The notes under the pieces are model-generated. The model was given only the letters and a program-made list of their open reading frames with translations, was not told where the DNA came from and did no database searches. From positions 1-64,000 of the forward strand of contig NZ_JABUNR010000013.1 of NCBI RefSeq assembly GCF_013343715.1: a DNA stretch of 64,000 nt, read 5' to 3'. This DNA comes from Mesobacillus harenae. Its GTDB lineage: Bacteria; Bacillota; Bacilli; Bacillales; Cytobacillaceae. Numbering within the stretch: the first letter of the stretch is position 1; every line of letters begins with the position of its first letter. Below, one piece after another: positions 25,996-33,659 of the stretch. A program made the position numbers and the translations under genes.

Positions 25996-26556
25996 CTAGA
26001 AGTCCGCCTTTCTTAAGGCTTCTTCTTCCACAATAAGCTGAAGGTCATAAAAATCAATCAGTCGTATTTCGTAGGTATTTTCAGCTTGATATTTCTGTGC
26101 TGTTTCATATAAGTATCTTGGGCTTCCATCTTTTTCTGGATCGAACAAAAGCAAAAGCACATCACTTTTCCCAACAAAAAATTGATTTTTGGCTCTGAAT
26201 TGCCAGGGTGCTTGATACGGTTTTTTAGTTAAGCTGTCCACATGATCAGCCTGCATTAAAATTGACTCGTACCATTCTTTATTTTCATCCTTCCAGTTAG
26301 TCTCTTGTGCCAGAAATGGAGTAATAACCGATAGCTTAAGATTCGGAAACTCTTCCTGTATGTCGAATACCACCTCGGCTGCCCAGAGCTCTACCCCAAG
26401 CTGGCCGCTGATGATCACCCATTCTAGCCCTTCTTCTGCAAGGCTCTGCAGCTGGCGTTTCAGGGCAGCTTTTATATACCCGACTGCAGGATCATCTTTT
26501 TTAAAAACTCCAAGTTCAAAGGGTTTATAGCCAGATACTGCAGCCACCTTTGCCAT
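25996..26556 (-). CDS. ypsA: YpsA (DUF1273, SLOG-fold protein)
   Basis: 186 residues with the DUF1273 pattern: SGYKPFELG at the start, [15 protein letters not shown] near 50, and [16 protein letters not shown] near 130. The SLOG fold suggests nucleotide-ligand binding. In B. subtilis it is linked to cell division and oxidative stress and is next to gpsB, as here. Confidence 0.9.
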   Translation of the reverse strand: MAKVAAVSGYKPFELGVFKKDDPAVGYIKAALKRQLQSLAEEGLEWVIISGQLGVELWAAEVVFDIQEEFPNLKLSVITPFLAQETNWKDENKEWYESILMQADHVDSLTKKPYQAPWQFRAKNQFFVGKSDVLLLLFDPEKDGSPRYLYETAQKYQAENTYEIRLIDFYDLQLIVEEEALRKADF

Positions 26557-26744
26557 TCAGAAAAACTCCTTTTAATTAAGTTACCATACGAATGTATTCC
26601 GAAAATCCGGCAAATATTATTAATTTATTAATCCCCTTATAATTCTAATTATTTAAAGAATTACAGAATTAAATTTATAACGCTCAAATTGGACGGCAGT
26701 CACTCTTCCCCAAAAAATCGGGCTTGTTTGTTTAAGTAATAGTA

Positions 26745-26773
26745 AAAAACAAGGGCTAGGTGCCCTTGTTTTT
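26745..26773 (-). terminator. cotD terminator
   Basis: A perfect 12-bp stem AAAAACAAGGGC / GCCCTTGTTTTT with a 5-nt loop, immediately after the cotD stop. Confidence 0.85.
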
Positions 26774-26779
26774 ACCTGG

Positions 26780-27127
26780 TTAACGGCCGAAGAACGGGCC
26801 TGCGCCAGGAGCAGCCCCAAATCCTGGACCAGCACCATATCCTGGGCCAGGGCCAAATCCTGGGCCAGGGGCATACGGAGCAGCAGGGCCAGCTCCAAAC
26901 GGAACAGGGCCAGGGCCTCCGTAGAATTGCTGATTTGTCACTTCGGTTACAGTTGACTCGGTATGCGGGAAATAATGCACATGATCATAATTAATATGAT
27001 TTACATTGGTCGTATGTGACGGGTGAACGTGCGGCACTACATTGTTAACGTGGTTATGATTCACACAGCATTCGGTTGGATGAACCACCGTTGGGCAAAT
27101 ATTTGTTGGTCTCGGTCTGCAATGCAT
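26780..27127 (-). CDS. cotD: Inner spore coat protein D
   Basis: 115 residues from ATG at 27127 (AAGGAG upstream). The N-terminal half is His/Cys/Asn-rich (HPTECCVNHNHVNNVVPH), as in CotD. The C-terminal half is a low-complexity Gly/Pro/Phe repeat (GPGFGPGPGYGAGPGFG). It is an inner coat structural protein made in the mother cell late in sporulation. Confidence 0.88.
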   Translation of the reverse strand: MHCRPRPTNICPTVVHPTECCVNHNHVNNVVPHVHPSHTTNVNHINYDHVHYFPHTESTVTEVTNQQFYGGPGPVPFGAGPAAPYAPGPGFGPGPGYGAGPGFGAAPGAGPFFGR

Positions 27128-27498
27128 TATCAAAACTCCTTCCATTAGACTTTTTTATTGTTTACATTAACAGCCTATGTGGGAGGAGTTACTCTTGTAC
27201 TAATTAAAATACCTATTTTAGGGGGTTTATTTTTTATAAAAGTGTATAAAAGTTATCTTTCATTGCTGTAAATACTACAGCAGTTAAACAAACGACAACA
27301 AAAAACAATACCAGAATTGCTTTGTACAACTATACCAGCCCCGTTTAATTTTCATTGTATAAAAAAGTATCATACAATCTAATATTTTACTCTTGATAGC
27401 TAGTACAAACAACAGGATTTTGCAAATTTTGTTGAAATTTGCATTAAATTTTTTGCCAATTCGATTTGTTCCAGCATTTTCCGCTCACTAGCAACCTA
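27128..27498. other. Upstream region of cotD
   Basis: 371 bp, AT-rich. CATAGGCTG on the minus strand near 27175 resembles a SigK -10 (CATANNNTA) with one deviation, fitting mother-cell control of cotD, but this is weak. A possible micro-ORF is listed separately. Confidence 0.3.
27234..27329 (-). CDS. Possible 31-residue membrane micro-protein
   Basis: A TTG start is preceded by a weak CGGGGCTGG. The product would be a single hydrophobic helix (ILVLFFVVVCLTAVVF) with a short polar tail. It lies alone upstream of cotD. Evidence is limited to composition and frame. Confidence 0.25.
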   Translation of the reverse strand: MYKAILVLFFVVVCLTAVVFTAMKDNFYTLL

Positions 27499-28785
27499 TT
27501 ATTCCTCTTCATCATCTGTTCGGCTGTTAATTTTTAGAGGCAGCTCCAGTTTTTTTTTCAGCCTTCTAATCCTGTGTTCTATTTCTGTTGACAGCTTTTT
27601 ATGTTTTTTTTCGTTTTTCTCAGGAAACACTTCATGCAGTTTTTGAGCCTGATAGCAATATTCTAGTGCAGTATTTAAACTTTTTTCTTTATGCTCAAAA
27701 TACATTGCTAGTTCAATGGAAGCTGTTTTACTCAGTGGATGTTCGACATGGCTGGAAACGAATATCCACAGTTCAGCTGCTTTGGCCCAATTTTTGTTTC
27801 GCTTGTGTTCAATAGCAAGCCCATGATTTGCACTAACGGCCTCGGTTCCACCAGAAACATCCTCAAAAACCTGTTTGGCTTTTTCAGATTGACCGATATA
27901 AGAGTACCACTTTCCAACTTCAAGCCGTTCCCGCTCTGTTTGTTTCTGGTCAAGCTTTAAAAGTTGAAATGAGAGGTGGGTATATAACGTTATAAGAGAT
28001 AAAATATCCATTTCGTTATGTTTAATTATTCCCAATAATCCTTCTGGGTTGTTCCGCTCCAGAAAATCGAAGTAAATCATCGGTGCTAAAAAGCCTGGTA
28101 TATCGTCTTTTCTTTCAAAACCAAGTATTTCTTTTTCCACAATAGAAAGCTTCATTTTTTCAAGTTTATGCTTCCACATTCGTCTTGAAGCATGAAAAAG
28201 ATCAAAGTGACCAAAGGCAGGCAGTTTAGGAACATGATCCCTCACCAAAGTGTGCCTTGTTTTAACCTGTGGCCAGTCAAATGCTTTTCCATTGTAAGTA
28301 ACAAGCGTTCTGTAATCTACATTCTCGAGAAAGCTGTTATATAAAGCCACCTCAGCCCCAGGGTGGGGAAGAATATGCTGTGTGAGCTTAACTGTATCTC
28401 CTGAAATTCGTGCATGACCAAGCAAAAATATCGTATTTCCCGCTCCCCCGCTAAGACCGGTAGTCTCTGTATCAAAGAAAAATAAATCATCAGGAGAATG
28501 GCCGGCTGCTGATAAAGGATGATCCGCTCGCTCCTCATTCCATTTGTCAATAGCTCTCAAGCAATCGGAAAAAGGATAGTTTCCATGTTTATGCGATAGT
28601 GGATAAGTTACTTCTCTTATAAGGCAATAGGACCCGTCAAAATAATATGGAACAACATTTTCTTTTGTCCAAGTATCAAGAAATGGTATATCTGATTCTT
28701 TCTTTGCAGGCCCCTTAGGCTCCAGTACTTGTTCATCCCTGACTATATGAGGTTTAAGGCGATTTAATTTGTTTTTTAAAGACAT
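27499..28785 (-). CDS. mrfB: MrfB (YprB), DEDDh exonuclease with TPR-like tail
   Basis: 428 residues. The RNase H-like exonuclease domain has FFFDTETTGLSGG with D105 and E107, and further acidic positions in VTYNGKAFDWPQ and NEMDILSL. The C-terminal third looks like helical repeats. In B. subtilis MrfB works with the helicase MrfA in repair of mitomycin C damage independently of UvrABC. It is 17 bp downstream of mrfA, in the same operon. Confidence 0.92.
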   Translation of the reverse strand: MSLKNKLNRLKPHIVRDEQVLEPKGPAKKESDIPFLDTWTKENVVPYYFDGSYCLIREVTYPLSHKHGNYPFSDCLRAIDKWNEERADHPLSAAGHSPDDLFFFDTETTGLSGGAGNTIFLLGHARISGDTVKLTQHILPHPGAEVALYNSFLENVDYRTLVTYNGKAFDWPQVKTRHTLVRDHVPKLPAFGHFDLFHASRRMWKHKLEKMKLSIVEKEILGFERKDDIPGFLAPMIYFDFLERNNPEGLLGIIKHNEMDILSLITLYTHLSFQLLKLDQKQTERERLEVGKWYSYIGQSEKAKQVFEDVSGGTEAVSANHGLAIEHKRNKNWAKAAELWIFVSSHVEHPLSKTASIELAMYFEHKEKSLNTALEYCYQAQKLHEVFPEKNEKKHKKLSTEIEHRIRRLKKKLELPLKINSRTDDEEE

Positions 28786-28802
28786 TCCTTACCCTCCGAT
28801 TA

Positions 28803-31079
28803 TTAATTAACCTTCTTCATAAACAGGTCAATAATCCTCAACACATCACCTTTTGCGGTTTCTAAGGCTGTATCGGTCCCTATGCAAGAAGGACACCCAT
28901 GCTGGCATTTACACCCCATAACCATCTGCCTTGATTGAGACAGAATATCCTCAATCCCAGAAAAAATCTTTTCGCTTAAACCTATACCACCCGGATACCG
29001 GTCATAGAAAAAAATCGTTGGTTTCTCATTATGTGATGCTTTTACCTGGGGTACGACATGAACATCTTGTGGATCACACATCACAAAAAGTGGGGCAATA
29101 TGCCTAAGAGCTTGTGCTGTGCCGATAAGTCCCTGTTCAAGTCGTTCCTCGCCAAGCGAGGCCATATTTTTATCTATTGCGATCCAAGTTGAGTTCGTAT
29201 GTAGCTCTTCCTCAGGGAGCGAAATTGGCCCAGACCCTATATTTTCATGTGTTTCAAATTTAATCTTTTTAAAAATAGTAGCCATTGCCCTTACGCTAAC
29301 ATCACCATACCCAATCTCTATCGCTTCTGTGCTACGAAAGTTATCAATTTCAAGTACATCAAGCGAGACAGCCAAATTAGCATCTGTAAAATAGTCCACA
29401 TCGACCTCTCGCACAAAGGCTTTTTTTTCCTCCCAATCAAGTATTTCCACCTGATATTGTATTCCCTGATGAAGGTATATAGCTTCCTCATGGAGTAAAG
29501 TCATTGCCGAAAAGCGGTCCATCTCTCCAATGACTTTTGCATTAGCAATATCAGATTGATCGATAATCACGACGTTTTCCTGTGACGCAGATCGTAAACT
29601 TATGTTATGAGCCGGGAAAGCATCATTCATCCAATACCATTTTCCGCTGTTCTCATACAAAACTCTTTCTTCTGTCAAATAGTCGAGGATTTCACCGATT
29701 TCAGCCTTGCCAAACCGCTCCCCTTCCTTAAATGGGAGTTCATAGGCAGCACACTTAATATGGTCTATCAAAATGATTAAGTTGTCTGAATTGATTCTGG
29801 CTGTTTCGGGATTTCTCGAAAAAAAGTAATCAGGATGCTGTATCACATATTGATCTAATGGGCTAGAGCTTGCCACCATGATAACAATTGATTCTGCATG
29901 CCTTCTGCCCGCCCGCCCAGCCTGCTGCCAGGAGCTGGCAATCGTGCCTGGATAACCATTCATTATACAAACCTGAAGCTGTCCAATATCAACTCCAAGC
30001 TCCAGAGCATTGGTACTGACTACTCCATAAATATCACCATTACGAAGCCCTTTTTCAATTTCTCTTCTTTCAGTCGGCAAATATCCTCCCCGGTAACCCC
30101 TAATAGCTTTAGGTCCTAACTTATTTTTCACAAGTTCCTGCAGATACGTAAGAAGGATCTCTACACGAACACGGCTTCTGGCAAAGACAATGGTTTGAAT
30201 CTTATTTTTCAAAAACTCTCCGGCAAGCCTTCGTGACTCGAGCGTAGCACTCCTTCTTATATTTAGTGGTTTATTAACGATTGGCGGATTGTAAAAAAGA
30301 AAATGTTTCCGTCCAGATGGGGCTCCATTATTATCAATCAGAGACATCGGCTTTTCGGTAAGCATCTCAGCAAGCTCAAGAGGGTTGGCAATTGTGGCAG
30401 AAGTGCAAATGAAAATCGGGTCACTACCGTAGTATTGACAAATCCTTCTCAGCCTGCGGATAACATTCGCTACATGGCTCCCGAACACTCCCCGATAAAT
30501 ATGAAGCTCATCGATAACGACAAACTTTAAGTTCTCAAACAATGATACCCATTTCGTATGATGCGGGAGTATCGCTGAGTGCAGCATATCAGGATTCGTA
30601 ATGACAACGTGTCCTGCCCTCCGAACTTTTTGCCTAATATTTGAAGGAGTATCTCCGTCATATGTATAGCTATTAATATTCAGGTCCGCGTCATCAATCA
30701 ACTCATTAATTTCGCTCTTCTGATCCTGAGCAAGTGCTTTTGTAGGAAACATATATAAGGCTCTTGCATTTGGATCGTCGAGTATCGTTTGGAGAACAGG
30801 CAGATTGTAGCAAAGCGTTTTCCCAGATGCTGTCGGGGTTACCGCAACAATGCTTTTCCCTTCCATCACTTCCTGATAAGCCGCGTTTTGGTGGGTATAA
30901 AGCTGGCCTATTCCTCTCTTAATCAAACCTGCTTTTAATGACGGGTTAAGTCCCTCTGGGAGATCATCCGTCCTGGCTTCCCGCTCCTCGATTGTATGCC
31001 AATTAACGATATTCTGTTTTGTTTCCTCACCCATCTTTAGACTATCTATAATTTCCTGTAAGCTTTTTCTAAGCTTCAC
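28803..31079 (-). CDS. mrfA: MrfA (YprA), DEAD/DEAH-box DNA helicase
   Basis: 758 residues from GTG at 31079, which has GAGGTGA 5 nt upstream; the GTG at 31088 lies inside that site. Helicase motifs: TPTASGKTLCYNLP (I), VIDELHIYRG (II), CTSATIANP (III), QAGRAGRRH (VI). The C-terminal DUF1998 domain has the four-cysteine set CKCQHGCPSC. It is a 3'-5' helicase acting on mitomycin C lesions. A LexA-like box lies 29 bp before the start. Confidence 0.93.
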   Translation of the reverse strand: MKLRKSLQEIIDSLKMGEETKQNIVNWHTIEEREARTDDLPEGLNPSLKAGLIKRGIGQLYTHQNAAYQEVMEGKSIVAVTPTASGKTLCYNLPVLQTILDDPNARALYMFPTKALAQDQKSEINELIDDADLNINSYTYDGDTPSNIRQKVRRAGHVVITNPDMLHSAILPHHTKWVSLFENLKFVVIDELHIYRGVFGSHVANVIRRLRRICQYYGSDPIFICTSATIANPLELAEMLTEKPMSLIDNNGAPSGRKHFLFYNPPIVNKPLNIRRSATLESRRLAGEFLKNKIQTIVFARSRVRVEILLTYLQELVKNKLGPKAIRGYRGGYLPTERREIEKGLRNGDIYGVVSTNALELGVDIGQLQVCIMNGYPGTIASSWQQAGRAGRRHAESIVIMVASSSPLDQYVIQHPDYFFSRNPETARINSDNLIILIDHIKCAAYELPFKEGERFGKAEIGEILDYLTEERVLYENSGKWYWMNDAFPAHNISLRSASQENVVIIDQSDIANAKVIGEMDRFSAMTLLHEEAIYLHQGIQYQVEILDWEEKKAFVREVDVDYFTDANLAVSLDVLEIDNFRSTEAIEIGYGDVSVRAMATIFKKIKFETHENIGSGPISLPEEELHTNSTWIAIDKNMASLGEERLEQGLIGTAQALRHIAPLFVMCDPQDVHVVPQVKASHNEKPTIFFYDRYPGGIGLSEKIFSGIEDILSQSRQMVMGCKCQHGCPSCIGTDTALETAKGDVLRIIDLFMKKVN

Positions 31080-31107
31080 GTCTCTCACCTCAGTATCTCT
31101 ATAATAC

Positions 31108-31121
31108 CGAATAAACGTTCG
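31108..31121. promoter_or_regulatory. Candidate LexA (SOS) box before mrfA
   Basis: CGAATAAACGTTCG matches CGAAC-N4-GTTCG at 9 of 10 fixed positions and lies 29 bp upstream of the mrfA start codon. Confidence 0.45.
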
Positions 31122-31277
31122 TTCAAAAAGGGAAAAGTTTGTATTTGAAATGTGTTATATTATGGAAATATCTATTTTGTTTGTTCTTGGTTTAAATTCG
31201 GCAGGCTATCTTGCTGTTAATTTGTTAAGATAATGGTACATATGAGTACTTTCGAGTTATCTGGAGGAGATGAAATT

Positions 31278-31970
31278 TTGAAAAAAGAAGGAATTAGTAA
31301 GGTATTGGCAGGGTTCTCGCTTTTTAGGGATCTTAGCAATGCTGAACTGTTAAAAATAGTCGATATTTCTATATCAAGAGAGTGGACCAAGAATAGCCAT
31401 GTATTTATGCAAGGTGATCCGTTAGAAAATGTTTATTTCATAGAAAGTGGAAAAATCAAAATCTACAAAAGTGATATTAATGGGCGGGAACAAATTGTTG
31501 CGATCCTGAAAAATGGTGAAATGTTTCCCCATGTCGGCTTCTTTAGACAGGGAGGTTATCCTGCCTTTGCAGAAACACTAGATAAAACGACACTTGTTGC
31601 TGTTCCAATTTCTCAGTTTGAAAGAGTATTAATTGAAAACCCGGAGCTAAGCATTAAGGTCTTTAAGGTACTTGGAGAGAAAATTGTTGATTTGCAGGAC
31701 CGCCTTGAAGCCCAAATCCTTAACAATACGTACGAGCAGATTATTAAGCTGCTCATTCAGCTTTCTCAAATGCATGGAGAAGAACGAAGCGATGGTTCCG
31801 TACTTTTAAAAGCTGAATTCACAAATCGGGATCTTGCGAATATGATCGGAACCACTAGAGAAACGGTTAGCAGGACCCTTACAAAAATGAAACGGAATAA
31901 GCTTGTTAAAGTAGATGAAGATGGGAATTTGATCTTAGTGGTCAACGAACTCCTTGATGAATTACTTTAA
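31278..31970 (+). CDS. Second Crp/Fnr-family regulator, cysteine-free
   Basis: 230 residues from TTG at 31278 (GGAGGAG 8 nt upstream). This start aligns with the paralogue at 19453; the longer frame from 31233 does not. Effector barrel, dimer helix (KVFKVLGEKIVDLQDRLEAQ) and winged helix with FTNRDLANMIGTTRETVSRT. Same R-E-x3-R recognition motif as the first. It has no cysteine at all, so direct Fe-S sensing is excluded. It faces the short Hcp gene tail to tail. Confidence 0.88.
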   Translation: MKKEGISKVLAGFSLFRDLSNAELLKIVDISISREWTKNSHVFMQGDPLENVYFIESGKIKIYKSDINGREQIVAILKNGEMFPHVGFFRQGGYPAFAETLDKTTLVAVPISQFERVLIENPELSIKVFKVLGEKIVDLQDRLEAQILNNTYEQIIKLLIQLSQMHGEERSDGSVLLKAEFTNRDLANMIGTTRETVSRTLTKMKRNKLVKVDEDGNLILVVNELLDELL

Positions 31971-32036
31971 TACTGCACTTCATTTCAGTTGTTAGGACTT
32001 TTTAGGTACGGATGTTGTAAATTTTATCTTTGAACA

Positions 32037-32063
32037 AAACCCGCACCAGTTGGCAGCGGGTTT
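32037..32063. terminator. Bidirectional terminator between regulator and short Hcp
   Basis: Stem AAACCCGC / GCGGGTTT with an 11-nt loop containing an inner CCA/TGG pair; T run on the plus strand. Confidence 0.75.
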
Positions 32064-32073
32064 TTACTTTCGT

Positions 32074-32964
32074 TCACTTTTTTACCAGTTCAAGCATTGG
32101 GTCCGTACCTTCTTGAGGCGTACCTATTAGTTTCAGGTTGAACGCTTCCTGAAGAACAGCAAGTACACCACCCGAAATAAATTCTGGAGGCTTTGGTCCA
32201 ATCCGAATGTCCTGAATGCCAAGACTGAACAAACCTAATAATATTGCTACAGCCTTTTGTTCAAACCAGGAAAGTACAATGCTGATAGGCATTTCATTAA
32301 TTTCACACTCAAACGCCTCTGCAAGTGCTTTGGCAATTTTCACTGTTGAACCTGAGTTATTGCACTGGCCCAGCTCAATATACCGGGGAATATTTGTGCC
32401 TGGAACAACACCGTACTCGACATCGTTATACCGGAACTTCCCAGAGGAAGTTGTTAGAATAATTGTTTCTGGCGGCAGGGAAGCAGCCAATTCACGGTAA
32501 TAACCCTCGCCATTACCCGGGGCATCGCACCCTGAGATCACAAAGAATCGTTTGATTTTACCCTCTTTAACGGCATCAATTACTTTAGGAGCCAACCCCA
32601 ATACTGTTTCATGATCATTCCGGGTAACGCGGATAGGCTGCTGAATTCCAAGAAGGCTGGTATGCGCCTCATCTAGTACTTCTATTATTCTTACTGCCGA
32701 CTGACCAACTTTCACAGCCATTTCGATATGCTCCTCAACGGTAAAGTTGGAGTTAGTTAGTGTCATATATAAAGCTTCATGAGTTGTTGCATCCACGAAA
32801 GAGTCTGTGTACCCCATTTGGCTAGCGTGACTCCGATATGCCGCAATACCTTTTAAGGCAAATATAATCGTATCCTGTAAGCTTGCGATTGTTTCAGCTT
32901 TTCCACAAACCCCGATATCTTTGCATTCACCCGATGGAGTCTGTTCACACTGATTACAAAACAT
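32074..32964 (-). CDS. Short hybrid-cluster-protein homologue (Hcp), internally deleted
   Basis: 296 residues against about 430-550 in known Hcp. The N-terminal Fe-S motif is intact: C3, C6, C14, C20. The next part (GIAAYRSHASQMGY ... VLDEAHTSLLG) matches the second helical bundle. The central domain with the His, Glu and Cys ligands is absent. The C-terminal part keeps C146 (SGCD), C201 (GQCNN) and E235 (WFEQKA), but the expected Cys of the A-C-G/S-C-G-K region is S174. It cannot build the normal 4Fe-2S-2O cluster. The frame is open, with a class II Crp/Fnr promoter, so it is probably expressed. Canonical Hcp reduces NO or hydroxylamine; activity here is unknown. Confidence 0.8.
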   Translation of the reverse strand: MFCNQCEQTPSGECKDIGVCGKAETIASLQDTIIFALKGIAAYRSHASQMGYTDSFVDATTHEALYMTLTNSNFTVEEHIEMAVKVGQSAVRIIEVLDEAHTSLLGIQQPIRVTRNDHETVLGLAPKVIDAVKEGKIKRFFVISGCDAPGNGEGYYRELAASLPPETIILTTSSGKFRYNDVEYGVVPGTNIPRYIELGQCNNSGSTVKIAKALAEAFECEINEMPISIVLSWFEQKAVAILLGLFSLGIQDIRIGPKPPEFISGGVLAVLQEAFNLKLIGTPQEGTDPMLELVKK

Positions 32965-32999
32965 TTAGTATCCTCGCTTTCAATTCAATATACAGTTAC

Positions 33000-33005
33000 A
33001 GCATA
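33000..33005 (-). promoter_or_regulatory. -10 element of the short hcp gene
   Basis: TATGCT on the minus strand, placing the start point near 32993. The Crp/Fnr box centre is then about 42 bp upstream, the class II arrangement. Confidence 0.5.
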
Positions 33006-33027
33006 CATTTAATTAAGGGTAATAAAT

Positions 33028-33043
33028 GGTGATAATCGTCACA
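33028..33043 (-). promoter_or_regulatory. Crp/Fnr-type operator before the short hcp gene
   Basis: On the minus strand TGTGA-CGATTA-TCACC, with symmetric GTGA / TCAC arms. It matches TGTGA-N6-TCACT except for the last base. Confidence 0.7.
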
Positions 33044-33140
33044 ATAAACCCGATTGTCAAAAAACTTTCAAAGTATCACCTTTTTATTAGAAGTCGCATA
33101 TCATATCGTGAATTTTTGTGAACGGAAAGGAGATGAAGCG

Positions 33141-33620
33141 ATGTCTTTCAATCAGCCGGGCGGCAATGATAAAAAAAACAGGAATGAGCCTTTTGGAGAT
33201 TTAATGAGATCGATGAATGTTTTTTTTAATGAGAGCTCTGGAAAGGGGATTTTAAGAAGCATAGATGATTTCTTTCAGCGTCCCCTACTGCACTCGTCTT
33301 TTATAATTCAAGTTCAGGAAACAGATAATGAGCATATTGTTACTGCTGAACTGCCAGGTATTAAAAGAGAACAAATTGACCTAGATATCTACGATCGACA
33401 TATAAAAATCACGGTAAAAAAGCAGGATATTCTTACAGAAGAGCATGACCGTAATCAAACCTATCGCCGCCGAGAATCCATGCAAACAATGAGCCGGACA
33501 GTGGCATTCACCCATCCTATCAACGAAAGAAATGTGAGAGCTTCCTACCGGGATGGGCTCCTTGAGATTCGAATCCCAAAACGAAAAGGTAAAAAGGTTA
33601 CTATTCTAGAAGATGAATAA
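33141..33620 (+). CDS. Hsp20/alpha-crystallin small heat-shock protein
   Basis: 159 residues from ATG at 33141, preceded by AAAGGAGATG. The alpha-crystallin domain spans roughly 55-150, with VTAELPGIKREQIDLDIYD and the A-x-x-x-G-L-L variant SYRDGLLEIRIPK near the end. An ATP-independent holdase; relatives in Bacillus are YocM and the coat protein CotM, and I cannot decide between them. Monocistronic, with a terminator. Confidence 0.88.
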   Translation: MSFNQPGGNDKKNRNEPFGDLMRSMNVFFNESSGKGILRSIDDFFQRPLLHSSFIIQVQETDNEHIVTAELPGIKREQIDLDIYDRHIKITVKKQDILTEEHDRNQTYRRRESMQTMSRTVAFTHPINERNVRASYRDGLLEIRIPKRKGKKVTILEDE

Positions 33621-33626
33621 ACATAA

Positions 33627-33659
33627 AAAGAAGCAAGCAGCTGAGCCGCTTGCTTCTTT
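33627..33659. terminator. Bidirectional terminator
   Basis: A perfect 12-bp stem AAAGAAGCAAGC / GCTTGCTTCTTT with a 9-nt loop, between hsp20 and the converging permease-peptidase gene. Confidence 0.9.

Noticed and set aside
31140-31277. Crp/Fnr box before the second regulator
   Set aside because: AATGTGTTATATTATGG has one TGTG-like arm but no matching TCAC arm.
32074-32964. Annotation as complete hydroxylamine reductase
   Set aside because: The central domain and four hybrid-cluster ligands are missing, so the enzymatic name is not supported.
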